From positions 100,008 through 164,007 of the forward strand of contig JAEPOM010000006.1 in assembly GCA_017642885.1 (NCBI GenBank): a stretch of 64,000 nucleotides of DNA. Reading direction: 5' to 3'. Made by a program: the position numbers and the translations under genes. This DNA comes from Henriciella sp. (GTDB taxonomy: Bacteria; Pseudomonadota; Alphaproteobacteria; Caulobacterales; Hyphomonadaceae). Of this stretch, positions 26,554 through 35,564 are shown piece after piece; position 1 is the stretch's first letter; each line of letters starts with the position of its first letter. The notes below the pieces were generated by a model. That model was not told where the DNA came from, ran no database searches, and saw nothing but the letters and a program-made list of their open reading frames with translations.

Positions 26554-26889
26554 ATCTTTCGATTTAGGGTAGAGAGCCCAATACGGCTAGAGTGAATGAA
26601 CAAATTGATCAGACCTCAACTAATCCCGCCGCTTCAAATTATTAAGGAGACCTTACCAGCCGGCGGAAGGTCTGATCAGCGAGAAGGGGGGAGCGGAACG
26701 CTAGCCACGAGGAACCGTGATTGATGTCATAGACGAGCACGTTCGAAATCGTGCCGTCCACAGACAGTTAGTAACGCGGGGCATCTTGGATCCAATTATT
26801 CGATAATCTACATTATGGGAAGAAATGCGCGCGCATCGGAAACATACCAATTAGACCGCGAGAGCGGCGGTCCTTGATGTTCCAGAGAA
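26554..26889. other. 336-base region between the XdhC-MocA start and tRNA-Lys
   Basis: It contains the nested inverted repeat at 26606-26678. There is also a minus-strand 39-codon open stretch from GTG 26761 to a stop at 26642, described in the findings, and a weak hairpin (GACCGC/GCGGTC at 26854-26872) that could end tRNA-Lys transcripts although it has no T run. Nothing else is recognised. Confidence 0.5.
26606..26678 (-). promoter_or_regulatory. Structured leader upstream of the molybdenum cofactor operon
   Basis: Two arms, TGATCAGACCT (26606-26616) and AGGTCTGATCA (26668-26678), pair perfectly over 11 bases. Inside them CCGCCG (26626-26631) pairs with CGGCGG (26661-26666), and an AAGG-AGA-CCTT turn (26644-26654) lies at the centre. 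It is 53 bases before the XdhC-MocA start on the transcribed strand and has no T run after it. It could be a regulatory RNA leader or a protein-binding site. I do not recognise the known Moco riboswitch consensus. Confidence 0.45.
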
Positions 26890-26965
26890 TGGTACGCCCA
26901 ACAGGATTCGAACCTGTGACCTACTGATTAAAAGTCAGTTGCTCTACCAACTGAGCTATGGGCGC
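26890..26965 (-). tRNA. tRNA-Lys (anticodon TTT)
   Basis: A complete cloverleaf of 76 bases with the CCA encoded. The acceptor stem pairs GCGCCCA with TGGGCGT (one G-U at the end), the anticodon stem-loop is CTGAC-TTTTAAT-CAG with anticodon TTT, and the T-loop is GTTCGAATC. It reads on the minus strand. Confidence 0.96.
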
Positions 26966-27079
26966 ATCCGAACGGCCCACATAGTTGAGTGCCTGCATGT
27001 GGTCAACGGTTTTTGCTGCTGAAATCAGCCCTGTATCAACATTCTTGTCAGCGCGGCTATTACGCCGCAAAATCACACG

Positions 27080-27664
27080 ATGAACTACTCATATATTGCG
27101 CTCTCATTCGCCATTATCACCACCGCATGTGCCACCTCACCATCATCGCAAGAGGAAGAGGCTGGACCAAGCGCCACAGAGCGCGCGATTAATCAATCGC
27201 AGGATGGATTTAGCGACGCGGCGCTGTCTCCGCTTGAAGATGTGAACCTCAAACGCGCGAAAATTCCTGAAAAATTCAAGCAAATTAAGAACCCATACCT
27301 GGTCGCCGTTGAGAGCAGTTGCGAGAAAATCGCTGAAGAAGTTCTAGAATTGGATGCTTTGCTTGGAAGAGATTGGGATATTCCTCCGCCAGACAAAAAG
27401 GGCCTGTCTGATCGCGCTGCAGATGGCGCGTCGACCGCGTTCCTGGATACGATCGCATCGGGGGCATCGGGCCTTATTCCATATCGCGGCATCGTCCGGA
27501 CGGTTACCGGCGCCAATAGCCATGCAACGAAAGTCCGCAAAGCCTATGAGCGCGGATCGCACCGCCGAACATTCCTGAAAGGCATCGGCATGGCTAAAGG
27601 CTGCGAATATCCCGCCGCCCCCCTTCCCCCGTCGGAAGAAGAGTCAAAAATCGAGTTTCGTTAA
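27080..27664 (+). CDS. Lipoprotein of unknown function
   Basis: No family is recognised. The 194-residue protein begins [20 protein letters not shown] with a clear lipobox (Cys17), so it should be a membrane-anchored lipoprotein. The body is mostly helical and charged, with a glycine/alanine-rich segment ([22 protein letters not shown]) that could be membrane-associating, followed by a basic stretch and GCEY with a second cysteine; SSCEK holds a third. Its stop TAA shares a TTAA with the convergent tgt stop. It may be specific to this lineage. Confidence 0.7.
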   Translation: MNYSYIALSFAIITTACATSPSSQEEEAGPSATERAINQSQDGFSDAALSPLEDVNLKRAKIPEKFKQIKNPYLVAVESSCEKIAEEVLELDALLGRDWDIPPPDKKGLSDRAADGASTAFLDTIASGASGLIPYRGIVRTVTGANSHATKVRKAYERGSHRRTFLKGIGMAKGCEYPAAPLPPSEEESKIEFR

Positions 27665-28806
27665 GACGCGGATTCGACGCGTGGTTTCGACTTGGTGTGC
27701 GCCCAGCGCGTAGATAATTCGCTGCGCAGCGCTTCGAATGTACCCTCAGAGATCGCGTCGCGCATTCTATGCATCAGCGCCTGAAAGAATGCGATATTGT
27801 GCCAGCTGAGCACCATTGAGCCGAGATATTCACCCGATCGGACCAAATGGTGCAAATAGGCTCGTGAATAGTCCTGACTGGCCGGGCAATCGACCGCTTC
27901 ATCGAGTGGTGCCTGATCTTCGGCGAACCGAGCATTTTTGAGGTTTATCGGGCCGTCCCAAGTCCAGGCCTGGCCATGACGACCGGCGCGCGTTGGCAGA
28001 ACGCAATCGAACATATCGATGCCTCTCGCCACCGCTTCGACGAGATCGATCGGCTTTCCGACCCCCATAACATAGCGTGGGAAATGTGTCGGCAGGTGGG
28101 GAATCGTCATGTCGATGGTTCGACACATCTGGTCATGTCCTTCGCCCACTGCGAGCCCGCCAAGCGCAATGCCGCCAAATCCCTGCGACGCTACAGCTTT
28201 CGCTGACGCTTCGCGAAGATCTGGAAAGTTCGATCCCTGGACAATACCAAACAGAGTCTGTCGCTCGCGGTCCCCAAACGCCTCAAGCGAACGTGCGCCC
28301 CAATCGAGCGAGAGCCGCATGGATGCCTCCGCGTCCTCATGGGAACAAGGAAAGTCCGTGCACTCATCCAATTGCATGGAAATATCCGCGCCCAGCAAGT
28401 CAGCCTGAATCTCGATACTTCTGGCTGGCGTTAAACGATGCTCGGAACCATCAATATGACTACGAAACGTCACGCCGTCGGCGTCCATCTTTCGTAATTG
28501 CGATAACGACCAAACTTGAAAACCGCCGCTATCGGTCAGCATCGGCCCATCCCATTTGGAAAACGAGTGCAGACCGCCAAGGCGCTTCACCCGCTCAGCC
28601 CCCGGCCGCAACATCAAATGGTAGGTGTTCCCGAGGATGATGTCGGCGCCAGTTTGCTTCACTTGGTCCATATAAAGCGCTTTGACGGTCGCAGCTGTAC
28701 CAACGGGCATAAATGCCGGCGTGCGGATATCGCCTCTCGACGTCTTCAACACGCCCGTGCGTGCCGCGCCTTCGGTGGCGGAGACTGAGAACTCAAACGT
28801 CGCCAC
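27661..28806 (-). CDS. tgt: Tgt, queuine tRNA-ribosyltransferase
   Basis: Tgt swaps guanine for preQ1 at the wobble position of GUN-anticodon tRNAs. The 381-residue protein has [21 protein letters not shown], the [10 protein letters not shown] catalytic block, GIVQGSN, GGLAVGE and [14 protein letters not shown]. The usual CxCxxC zinc ligands are altered: only the middle cysteine is kept ([14 protein letters not shown]), while the first reads Val and the third Ser; the later histidine (WHN) is present. The GTG start at 28806 shares a base with the astB stop (TAGTG), so it appears translationally coupled to arginine catabolism genes. Confidence 0.93.
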   Translation of the reverse strand: MATFEFSVSATEGAARTGVLKTSRGDIRTPAFMPVGTAATVKALYMDQVKQTGADIILGNTYHLMLRPGAERVKRLGGLHSFSKWDGPMLTDSGGFQVWSLSQLRKMDADGVTFRSHIDGSEHRLTPARSIEIQADLLGADISMQLDECTDFPCSHEDAEASMRLSLDWGARSLEAFGDRERQTLFGIVQGSNFPDLREASAKAVASQGFGGIALGGLAVGEGHDQMCRTIDMTIPHLPTHFPRYVMGVGKPIDLVEAVARGIDMFDCVLPTRAGRHGQAWTWDGPINLKNARFAEDQAPLDEAVDCPASQDYSRAYLHHLVRSGEYLGSMVLSWHNIAFFQALMHRMRDAISEGTFEALRSELSTRWAHTKSKPRVESAS

Positions 28807-30134
28807 TAGATCAATCGTCCCAGATCGAGCACGCGCAGCAACCGCTCTCGCGCATGTAGACACTCGTTTACGAAACCAGGATCTGCGAGATCAGACACGC
28901 TCAGGCGGTCACGATAGGTCTCACGCACGACATCCTGAAGTTCGTCAATCCGCGCTTCATTCAGCAACACCCCTTGATGACAAGCGGCGCGCTCTTCAGG
29001 CGTCATCACGACGCGCAGTCGCAGACACGCTGGTCCACCGCCATTGCGCATGGATTGGCGCACATCAACGAATTGAACGCGCCCAATCGGGCCATTGCCC
29101 TGCACCAAGCGTTCGCAATAAGTCCTGGTGGACTCTATTTCCTGCGTTTCCAAAGGCGCGAGCAGCACCAAGCGATCTTCTCCTGGCCATTTCAGAAGCT
29201 GTGAATTGAACAAATAGGATTTGATAGCATCCGATAGCGGCACCTCATCGTCTGGCACCATAACGAGCTTCAGGTCGAACAAACCTTCCGATGCGAGACG
29301 CAAATCGTGGAGGGCTGCCTCAGTGTCCTCAAACGCCTGCTCGTGAAAGAACAAAGTGTCGAGCGTTCCGACACAAACTACGTCATTGTGAAACGCGCCT
29401 GCATTGATGGCCGTCTCTGACTGACGCGCCAGAACCGTTCTCTCGTCTTTCAGACTGTGCGACCGAACTATTGATTGACTGGCCAAGCTCGTCTGGCGTG
29501 CCGGGAATCCGGCCACGCTCTCACCGGCCTCGCGCCCAAAGACGAACAGCTCAACGCCAGCTGCGCCGTGCTTAGCGCTTAAACGCACATGATTGGCCGC
29601 GCCTTCATCCGAGAAGTCTGCGTGCATTGGCAAAGCTGCATGTACGGCGAATACGTCCTCATTGTCGAAGATTGCGGCGAGTGATGACGTAGTCTCAGGG
29701 TGCTCAATCGAGCGATGCAGCATCGAGGACAGATTGGCCGCTGTCAGGTGCAAGCGCCCATCCTCGGTATCGGCGGAAGGAGAAATCGTTGCGGCATTCG
29801 CGGTCCACATGGAGCTTGCTGAATAGGCAGCCTTCAGCAGTGACGGCGCGGTCTTGGCCGCAGCTTCCACGATCTGCTCATCCGCACCGTTGAAACCAGC
29901 ATCGACCAGAAACCCGAGATTTGGTCTCTCTAGTGGCGGCAGCACGCCTTGCACGAACCCGGCGCGCACCAGCATGCGCATTTTTTCCAGGCCTTGCAGT
30001 GCGCCTTCGCGAGGATTGGAGACGTCACCAGCATTGTTTTGACTGGCGAGATTGCCGTCAGACATGCCACCATAATTGTGGCTCGGCCCGATCAGGCCAT
30101 CGAAATTTACTTCCAGAGTTTCTGTTGAAGACAT
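28806..30134 (-). CDS. astB: AstB, N-succinylarginine dihydrolase
   Basis: AstB is the second step of the arginine succinyltransferase pathway, releasing two ammonia and CO2 from succinylarginine to give succinylornithine. The 442-residue protein starts [15 protein letters not shown] and has the family blocks [30 protein letters not shown] and [13 protein letters not shown]. It belongs to the amidinotransferase fold. It lies 113 bases downstream of astD; the gap holds a nested hairpin. Confidence 0.95.
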   Translation of the reverse strand: MSSTETLEVNFDGLIGPSHNYGGMSDGNLASQNNAGDVSNPREGALQGLEKMRMLVRAGFVQGVLPPLERPNLGFLVDAGFNGADEQIVEAAAKTAPSLLKAAYSASSMWTANAATISPSADTEDGRLHLTAANLSSMLHRSIEHPETTSSLAAIFDNEDVFAVHAALPMHADFSDEGAANHVRLSAKHGAAGVELFVFGREAGESVAGFPARQTSLASQSIVRSHSLKDERTVLARQSETAINAGAFHNDVVCVGTLDTLFFHEQAFEDTEAALHDLRLASEGLFDLKLVMVPDDEVPLSDAIKSYLFNSQLLKWPGEDRLVLLAPLETQEIESTRTYCERLVQGNGPIGRVQFVDVRQSMRNGGGPACLRLRVVMTPEERAACHQGVLLNEARIDELQDVVRETYRDRLSVSDLADPGFVNECLHARERLLRVLDLGRLI

Positions 30135-30152
30135 GGGAACCCCTGCCTTGTG

Positions 30153-30215
30153 CCTGTTGAAGGGCGCGCTTTCCCCGCGCCCGAACGAATTGGGTCAGCT
30201 GCGCGTCTCAACAGG
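30153..30215 (-). other. Nested inverted repeat between astD and astB
   Basis: CCTGTTGA (30153-30160) pairs with TCAACAGG (30208-30215), and inside it GGGCGCG (30162-30168) pairs with CGCGCCC (30176-30182). The outer stem ends about 18 bases before the astB start codon on the transcribed strand. It could slow decay of, or tune translation from, the operon mRNA. No T run follows, so it is not a standard terminator. Confidence 0.45.
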
Positions 30216-30247
30216 CTCAGGACGCAGCCGATTTCGGATCTGGCTCT

Positions 30248-31702
30248 CTACTTCGGGAAACCGATTGCGCCAAGCCTTGTCGCTTCATCAGATACCTGGC
30301 TGGCTTGCGGCCAGGCGCAATAATCCGCCGCATAGTAGGCGCCGGGTCTAAAGTTCCCGGACAAGCCAGGGCCGCCAAACGGCATCGCGCCACTCGCGCC
30401 AGCGGTTGGGCGATTGCGATTTAGAATACCGGCCTTCATCTCTGCATGTACGCGCAGCCATAAGGCATCATTGTCGCTCACCAGTCCGCCAGACAGACCA
30501 TATCGCGTGTCGTTGGCGCGCAGGATAGCTTCATCAAAATCATCCACGCGGATAATCTGCATAAGAGGGCCGAACAGCTCATCGTCTGGAATATCATTCG
30601 CGTCGGTGACATCGATCACCCCAGCCGTGACAAAACCACCGCCGCGATCCATCCGCTTCAAGCGGCGTAGGGATTTGCCGCCTTTCTTTGACAGCATCAT
30701 TTGGAAATCCGTTGCATTTTGAGCGGCTTGTTCTGATACAAGCGGCCCCATAAAGGCGTCTTCTTCAGACGCGTCACCGATCTTCAGTTTCTTCGCACGC
30801 TCCACAATCGCCTCAACGACTTGATCGCCCCATTTTCCGGTTGGGAGAATCACCCGTCTCGCACAGGAGCAACGCTGTCCCGTCGTCAGGAACGCAGATT
30901 GCGCGGCAATGTCGGCTGCGGAGTCCACATCTGCAGGATCCCAGACGATCAGCGGATTATTCCCGCCCATCTCAAGCGCTAGAATGACTTCTGGCCGCCC
31001 AGCGAAGTGTTTGTGGAAAAACAAACCGGTTTGCGCAGATCCGGTGAACAGCAGGCCGTTGATATCGCCGTCTAGCAAGGCGGCGCCTGTATCGCGTCCT
31101 CCTTGAACAATGTTCAGCACGCCGTCAGGAAGTCCTGCGGCGGCAAAGGCGTCTGCCATGACATGCGCGACCGAAGGCGCAAGTTCGGACGGTTTGAAAA
31201 CGCATGTATTACCGGCCAGAAGCGCAGGTACGATGTGCCCATTCGGTAAGTGGCCTGGAAAGTTGAAAGGCCCGAACACAGCCATCACGCCGTGCGGACG
31301 ATGAGTCAGATGCATCGAGCCAAAAGCTGCTTCTGAATACGATGTACCGGCGCGCTCTACTTGCGCTTTGATAGATATGCCAACTTTGGCCGCCATCGCC
31401 CCGGCTTCGCCTTTGGCTTCCCAAGCTGTCTTGCCCATATCGTTGCTGATCGCGGTTGCGATATCATCAGAGCGTTTTGTGATCTCTTCGGCGTAACGTT
31501 CGAGAATGGTTGTGCGGTCATGCTGGGGGCGACGGGCCCAGGCGCTTTGTGCTTCGCGCGCGGCGCGGGTCGCATCCGCGACTTGTTCTGGGCTGCTGGC
31601 TTGCCCGTCCCAACTCGTTTCTCCGGTGGCAGGGTTGGTCTTTTCGAACCAATCATCTGCTCCATCACTCCAGCGCCCGTTGATGTAGACACTCTTGGCC
31701 AT
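30248..31702 (-). CDS. astD: AstD, succinylglutamate-semialdehyde dehydrogenase
   Basis: AstD oxidises succinylglutamate semialdehyde with NAD+ in the arginine succinyltransferase pathway. The 484-residue aldehyde dehydrogenase has the NAD-binding FTGSAQTG, the catalytic glutamate in LEMGGNNPLIV, the catalytic cysteine in TTGQRCSCARR and the C-terminal NRPTAGASGAMPFGG that marks this subfamily. It starts one base after astA ends. Confidence 0.95.
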   Translation of the reverse strand: MAKSVYINGRWSDGADDWFEKTNPATGETSWDGQASSPEQVADATRAAREAQSAWARRPQHDRTTILERYAEEITKRSDDIATAISNDMGKTAWEAKGEAGAMAAKVGISIKAQVERAGTSYSEAAFGSMHLTHRPHGVMAVFGPFNFPGHLPNGHIVPALLAGNTCVFKPSELAPSVAHVMADAFAAAGLPDGVLNIVQGGRDTGAALLDGDINGLLFTGSAQTGLFFHKHFAGRPEVILALEMGGNNPLIVWDPADVDSAADIAAQSAFLTTGQRCSCARRVILPTGKWGDQVVEAIVERAKKLKIGDASEEDAFMGPLVSEQAAQNATDFQMMLSKKGGKSLRRLKRMDRGGGFVTAGVIDVTDANDIPDDELFGPLMQIIRVDDFDEAILRANDTRYGLSGGLVSDNDALWLRVHAEMKAGILNRNRPTAGASGAMPFGGPGLSGNFRPGAYYAADYCAWPQASQVSDEATRLGAIGFPK

Positions 31703-31703
31703 G

Positions 31704-32726
31704 TCAGCTCCTGAGCCAAATGCGGGCTTTATCGCCGCGTTTCAGTTTAAGTTTTTCCAGCGTATCTGCCGTCGTCATGAAACGTTGCTCGCCGATGACG
31801 GCACCCTCAATCAAACAAGCCCGATAGTCTTCGAGTGAGTCGCGGGCTGCGATCCCGGTTGCACCTTTGGCGTCACCGATTTCGAGCTCCATCAATCGGC
31901 TTTCACGCGACGTGCGGATCATATCTCGAGACGCCTGCATAATTGGCCCGCCATCAAAGATATCGACAACGCGTTCGAACTGGAATCCTTCCCACTCCAG
32001 CAGCTTGAAGGCCGGTACACCATCGGCATGGCATCGACCGATCACTTCCCGTGCTTCGTTCGGGAGTAAATCCACGTAGATCGGGTACTTAGGCATCAGA
32101 TCGAGAATAAACTGGTTGTCCGTCGTCGCCGATAGGTAGTCCGCCTCTGGGAACGACATGCGAAAAAATTGCCGGCCCAGGCACTCCCAGAATGGCGTTT
32201 CACCGTCATGGGAAACGACACCCCTCAACTCTGCAATAACCTTTTCGCCAAACCATTCCGGGCGCGTAGACATTAGAAGATAGCGACATTGCGCAAGAAG
32301 TCGTCCGACGCCGGCCCCGCGGTGTTCTGGCCGCAGGAACAATGTCCCAACTTCGGTAAAGCCGACAAACTCGTTCGTCAGTATCAGCGCGTCCATATCG
32401 AAACGGCGATCTGCTTCCTGGCTGGCCTGGGCAAGCGTGATGATGCGGTAATTGAAGAACGGTGAGTTGATGCCAACACCGCATTTGACCGCACTACAGC
32501 CGCCAATCTCACCCGTCTCAACGTTTTCGAGCATCATCAGATACTTGCCGAGTTCAGGTTGTTCCATTCGGCCGGCAAAGGAATCAACAGACTTCAAAAG
32601 TCGCTTGCGTAGAATATCTTCATCGACCGGCAAAGACGTGAAACCAGGGCCAGATTCCACAGCCATCGAGCGCAGCGCATCGAAATCCGAAAGCTCCGCG
32701 GGCCGCATTACATATGGAGAACTCAT
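31704..32726 (-). CDS. astA: AstA, arginine N-succinyltransferase
   Basis: AstA uses succinyl-CoA to succinylate arginine, the first step of the pathway. The 340-residue single-subunit enzyme has the AstA opening YVMRPAELSDFDAL, GPGFTSLP, the LFLRPEHRGAGVGRLLAQCR acyl-CoA motif of the GNAT fold, and the C-terminal GEQRFMTTADTLEKL. Its ATG overlaps the upstream hydrolase stop (ATGA). Confidence 0.95.
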   Translation of the reverse strand: MSSPYVMRPAELSDFDALRSMAVESGPGFTSLPVDEDILRKRLLKSVDSFAGRMEQPELGKYLMMLENVETGEIGGCSAVKCGVGINSPFFNYRIITLAQASQEADRRFDMDALILTNEFVGFTEVGTLFLRPEHRGAGVGRLLAQCRYLLMSTRPEWFGEKVIAELRGVVSHDGETPFWECLGRQFFRMSFPEADYLSATTDNQFILDLMPKYPIYVDLLPNEAREVIGRCHADGVPAFKLLEWEGFQFERVVDIFDGGPIMQASRDMIRTSRESRLMELEIGDAKGATGIAARDSLEDYRACLIEGAVIGEQRFMTTADTLEKLKLKRGDKARIWLRS

Positions 32727-33979
32727 CCCATCAACGCCTTGATTTTTCGAGCGTCCAGCCGCCCGTCTGCAATACGATTCAAGAGCAAAGCCGAGAGCTG
32801 AGCGCGTTCGACGAAACTCGACATCACGACATACTCCTCATCAGAGTGAATACGTCCACCCATAACACCCAGCGTGTCCACATTGGGGACACCCGCAGCG
32901 AAGATGTTGTTCCCCTCGCACACACCGCCTGTATCCACGAATTCTAGCTCCAGGCCGATCGCTTTACCGGTTTCGGAAACAGCATTGAAGAGCGCATCTT
33001 GCGCCGCATTCCGCGGCTTCGGGGGGCGATAGAAACCACCATGTATATGGCCCGTGATACCATCCAAGGCGCGTGCCTGCTCGAGGAGGTTTTCCACTTC
33101 CATCGTCGCCCACGCCGCGGCATCGGCATCTGGAGCACGCGCCCCAAAGCGTACGATTGCAAGATCCGGCACTATGTTGACGGCGCTGCCGCCATCAATT
33201 GATCCGACATTGAAGGTTACGCCTTCACGTTTGCCATTCAATTGTTCCAGACGCACGACCATTTGGGCGGCCGCTTCTACGGCGCTGCGACCTTCTTCCT
33301 TGGCGCGGCCAGCATGCGCCGAGCGTCCATGGAGAACCACGTCGAAGACTGCAGAGCCCTTGCGACCGCCAGACATTGCGCCCGTATCCATACACGGCTC
33401 GTAAGTCATTCCGATCATGGCGCCTGATTGCGCGGCTTCGGTCAGGAACGGTGCGCTGGCAAAGTTCCCGGTCTCTTCGTCAGGGGTAATGACGATCTGA
33501 TAGCCGAGCTTGTCTTTTTCAGGGCCAGCTTCGAAGGCCTGCAACGCGCCGAGCATAACAGATAGGCCGCCCTTCATATCCGCTAGTCCGGGTCCGTTGT
33601 ATTTGTCGTCGCCAATATCGGTGATCGCTTCAAACGTTCCTGGAGGGAACACCGTGTCGTAGTGACCGCTCATGATGATCTGTGCATCAGCCTGCGGGCG
33701 CGAAGATATTCGAATAATGGGTCCGGTCTCGAAAGCCTCGACCTGACCGTTATCCGCGACTTTCTCAAACGGGTCAGATCCGATCAGTTCAACGTCTGCG
33801 TCTAGTGCGCTAAATGCGTCGCCGAGCTTGGGCGCTAGCGCATCGAGGCCCGCTCGGTTCCAGCTGCCCGTGTTTGTTTTGGCCCACTCAAATGTGCGGC
33901 CCTGCATCGCGTCCTGAAGGTCAGCGACGCGCTCGCAAATCGCCTCATCTTCAGAAGTCTTCAAACTGAGATCGACCAT
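32723..33979 (-). CDS. M20-family zinc hydrolase in the arginine succinyltransferase operon
   Basis: This 418-residue metallohydrolase belongs to the M20 family, close to the glutamate carboxypeptidase/CPG2 branch. Metal ligands and the catalytic glutamate are visible: GHYDTVF, GPGLADMKGG, PDEETGN and a C-terminal GGRIHSDEE histidine. The dimerisation-domain histidine is in HGRSAHAGRA. It is first in the operon and overlaps astA by four bases. No AstE-type desuccinylase is present here, so this enzyme may remove succinate from succinylglutamate; that is inference from context. The operon promoter should lie within about 30 bases upstream, before a terminator of the next gene cluster. Confidence 0.85.
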   Translation of the reverse strand: MVDLSLKTSEDEAICERVADLQDAMQGRTFEWAKTNTGSWNRAGLDALAPKLGDAFSALDADVELIGSDPFEKVADNGQVEAFETGPIIRISSRPQADAQIIMSGHYDTVFPPGTFEAITDIGDDKYNGPGLADMKGGLSVMLGALQAFEAGPEKDKLGYQIVITPDEETGNFASAPFLTEAAQSGAMIGMTYEPCMDTGAMSGGRKGSAVFDVVLHGRSAHAGRAKEEGRSAVEAAAQMVVRLEQLNGKREGVTFNVGSIDGGSAVNIVPDLAIVRFGARAPDADAAAWATMEVENLLEQARALDGITGHIHGGFYRPPKPRNAAQDALFNAVSETGKAIGLELEFVDTGGVCEGNNIFAAGVPNVDTLGVMGGRIHSDEEYVVMSSFVERAQLSALLLNRIADGRLDARKIKALMG

Positions 33980-34011
33980 GTAAGTTTGGTTTCACGCTTT
34001 CGTTAAAACAA

Positions 34012-34041
34012 CAAGCCCCGGACCGCGAAGTCCGGGGCTTG
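34012..34041 (-). terminator. Intrinsic terminator after the TonB gene cluster
   Basis: CAAGCCCCGGAC (34012-34023) pairs with GTCCGGGGCTTG (34030-34041) with a six-base loop. On the minus strand it is followed by TTGTTTT, so it ends transcription coming from the TPR gene, which stops at 34062. Confidence 0.85.
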
Positions 34042-34061
34042 ATATTCAATGATCACTCGGA

Positions 34062-35441
34062 TCAGGTATTTCTGTCAAACTCGGCCAGGCGCTCTTGCGC
34101 CGCTGCGAGACGTTCGTCCACGTCGAGACACGTTTCTGGCGCGTTGCCGATAACTTCGAGGTCCTTGCAGCGCTCTTTCTCTTTCGCGTAGTCGCTGACG
34201 ACGTTGAAGAGTTCGAAACGAGCGAGTGCAACCGCCGTATTGTCTTCAGCTCTCATAAAGTCGAGCCAGCCACGGCCGCCGCGATTGTTCGCATTCCGGA
34301 ATGCTTCGCGAGCTCCGGAGCGGTCTTCACGCTCGTAGCGCGATTGACCAACGAGAACCCAGGCCAAGCCGGCGTTCTGCAAGCCGCCTTTATTGATCGC
34401 GTTGATCAAAGCTTCCTCTGCCTCTGCCCATTGCTGCAGCTCGCTATAGGACCGGCCAAGACGCTCGTACATCTTACCGTCTGATGCCATTTCGGCCGCT
34501 TGTTCAATTACCGGGATTGCACGATCGAACTCGCGCGCCACCTGGTACAGGTTCGCCAGCAGCTCGAGTCGTTGATAATTCTTGGAGATCCGGCCCGCAT
34601 TCATTTCTTTTTCCAACGTCTTGGCCGCCACATAAGGGACGTCAAACGAGTTATAGAAATTGACGATACGCATCAGCTCATCTTCGGTGGTCAACATCCC
34701 GCCGAGATACATCGCTTTTTGAACTTCAAACGCCTTGCGATCGTCTCCAGCCTGGAAATATTCCCCGGCAATGGCCTGCCACAATTGCGTATCTGTTGGA
34801 TCACGCTCGAGCAGGAGCTCAAGAAGTTCTGCCTTTTTCGCGCGGTTTCCGGTCTTGTCGTACAGGAAAATCAGGAAGTCATAGACCTGACGCTCAGCGC
34901 CTGGGCCGTCGGCCTGCAGAACTTGCTCTGCCCAACGCAGCGCTTCTGGAAAGCGATCCATTTGCTGGTAAATAACAGCGAGGGTCCATTTCTGGTTGCG
35001 ATCCGGAACACCGCCTGCGGCCATCCACTTGTTGAAAAACTCGAGCGCTTCTTCTTTCTTATCTATCGAGAGATAGATTTGGGAGATATTGTAGAAGGTT
35101 GTCTTCTGCTCAGACGCTGGAATGTACCCGCGATCAATCGCCGTCAGAAGATCACGTACTGCGCCTTCATAGTCTTGCGTCTCGATTTTAATGGCCGCGC
35201 CGAGGCGCAATGCAGCGCCTTCTTCGTAGCAATTGAGTTGCTGAGATTTCAGGGCATTCAAGGCAACGAGGGCGGCCTGTGGATTGTCATTGACGATAAG
35301 TTCGGTCTCAGCCGTCAGATAGTTCTCTGCATTGGTTGAACTGAACTGGGTTTCTTCACAAGCCTGCGCGTTCGCAACACCACTCCCCATGGCGACCATG
35401 ACGGCAACTGCGGCTGCACTTTTCATGACGTTCTTGATCAT
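34062..35441 (-). CDS. Periplasmic TPR protein of the TonB system
   Basis: The 459-residue protein has a signal peptide (cleavage after SGVANAQA) followed by about ten tetratricopeptide repeats across its length, for example AEQVLQADGPGAERQVYDFL and EALINAINKGGLQNAGLAW. Similar TPR proteins end TtpC-type TonB2 clusters in marine gammaproteobacteria, where they help the system work; the same role is likely here. It is preceded by a 123-base gap that contains a GCTTCAA/TTGAAGC palindrome also found upstream of the DUF3450 gene. Confidence 0.85.
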   Translation of the reverse strand: MIKNVMKSAAAVAVMVAMGSGVANAQACEETQFSSTNAENYLTAETELIVNDNPQAALVALNALKSQQLNCYEEGAALRLGAAIKIETQDYEGAVRDLLTAIDRGYIPASEQKTTFYNISQIYLSIDKKEEALEFFNKWMAAGGVPDRNQKWTLAVIYQQMDRFPEALRWAEQVLQADGPGAERQVYDFLIFLYDKTGNRAKKAELLELLLERDPTDTQLWQAIAGEYFQAGDDRKAFEVQKAMYLGGMLTTEDELMRIVNFYNSFDVPYVAAKTLEKEMNAGRISKNYQRLELLANLYQVAREFDRAIPVIEQAAEMASDGKMYERLGRSYSELQQWAEAEEALINAINKGGLQNAGLAWVLVGQSRYEREDRSGAREAFRNANNRGGRGWLDFMRAEDNTAVALARFELFNVVSDYAKEKERCKDLEVIGNAPETCLDVDERLAAAQERLAEFDRNT

Positions 35442-35512
35442 ACTGTATCACTCCTCTCCGCCAGATTGGCGGTTAATCTCCTTTGAACCGGAAGTTCTCT
35501 CCGATTTCAAGC

Positions 35513-35534
35513 GCTTCAATCAAAATGTTGAAGC
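35513..35534. promoter_or_regulatory. Palindromic site upstream of the TPR gene, matching the one before DUF3450
   Basis: GCTTCAA (35513-35519) and TTGAAGC (35528-35534) form a perfect inverted repeat. The minus-strand core GCTTCAACATTTTG matches GCTTCAACATTCTG at 40616-40629 in 13 of 14 positions. Its near edge is 72 bases before the TPR start codon, versus 64 for the other copy. Confidence 0.45.
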
Positions 35535-35564
35535 ATTTTCCCAGACTTTTACACCTGCAGTGTC

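Noticed and set aside
26732..26758. GACG-GCACG/CGTGC-CGTC hairpin between tRNA-Lys and the molybdenum operon
   Set aside because: It lies inside the protein-like remnant frame and has no T run; it may be chance.
26854..26872. Hairpin GACCGC/GCGGTC after tRNA-Lys as a terminator
   Set aside because: The stem is only six bases with no T run, so it was mentioned in the intergenic note but not called as a terminator.
34500..35339. A 279-codon plus-strand frame opposite the TPR gene
   Set aside because: It is antisense to clear tetratricopeptide repeats and shows no recognisable motif or start signal.
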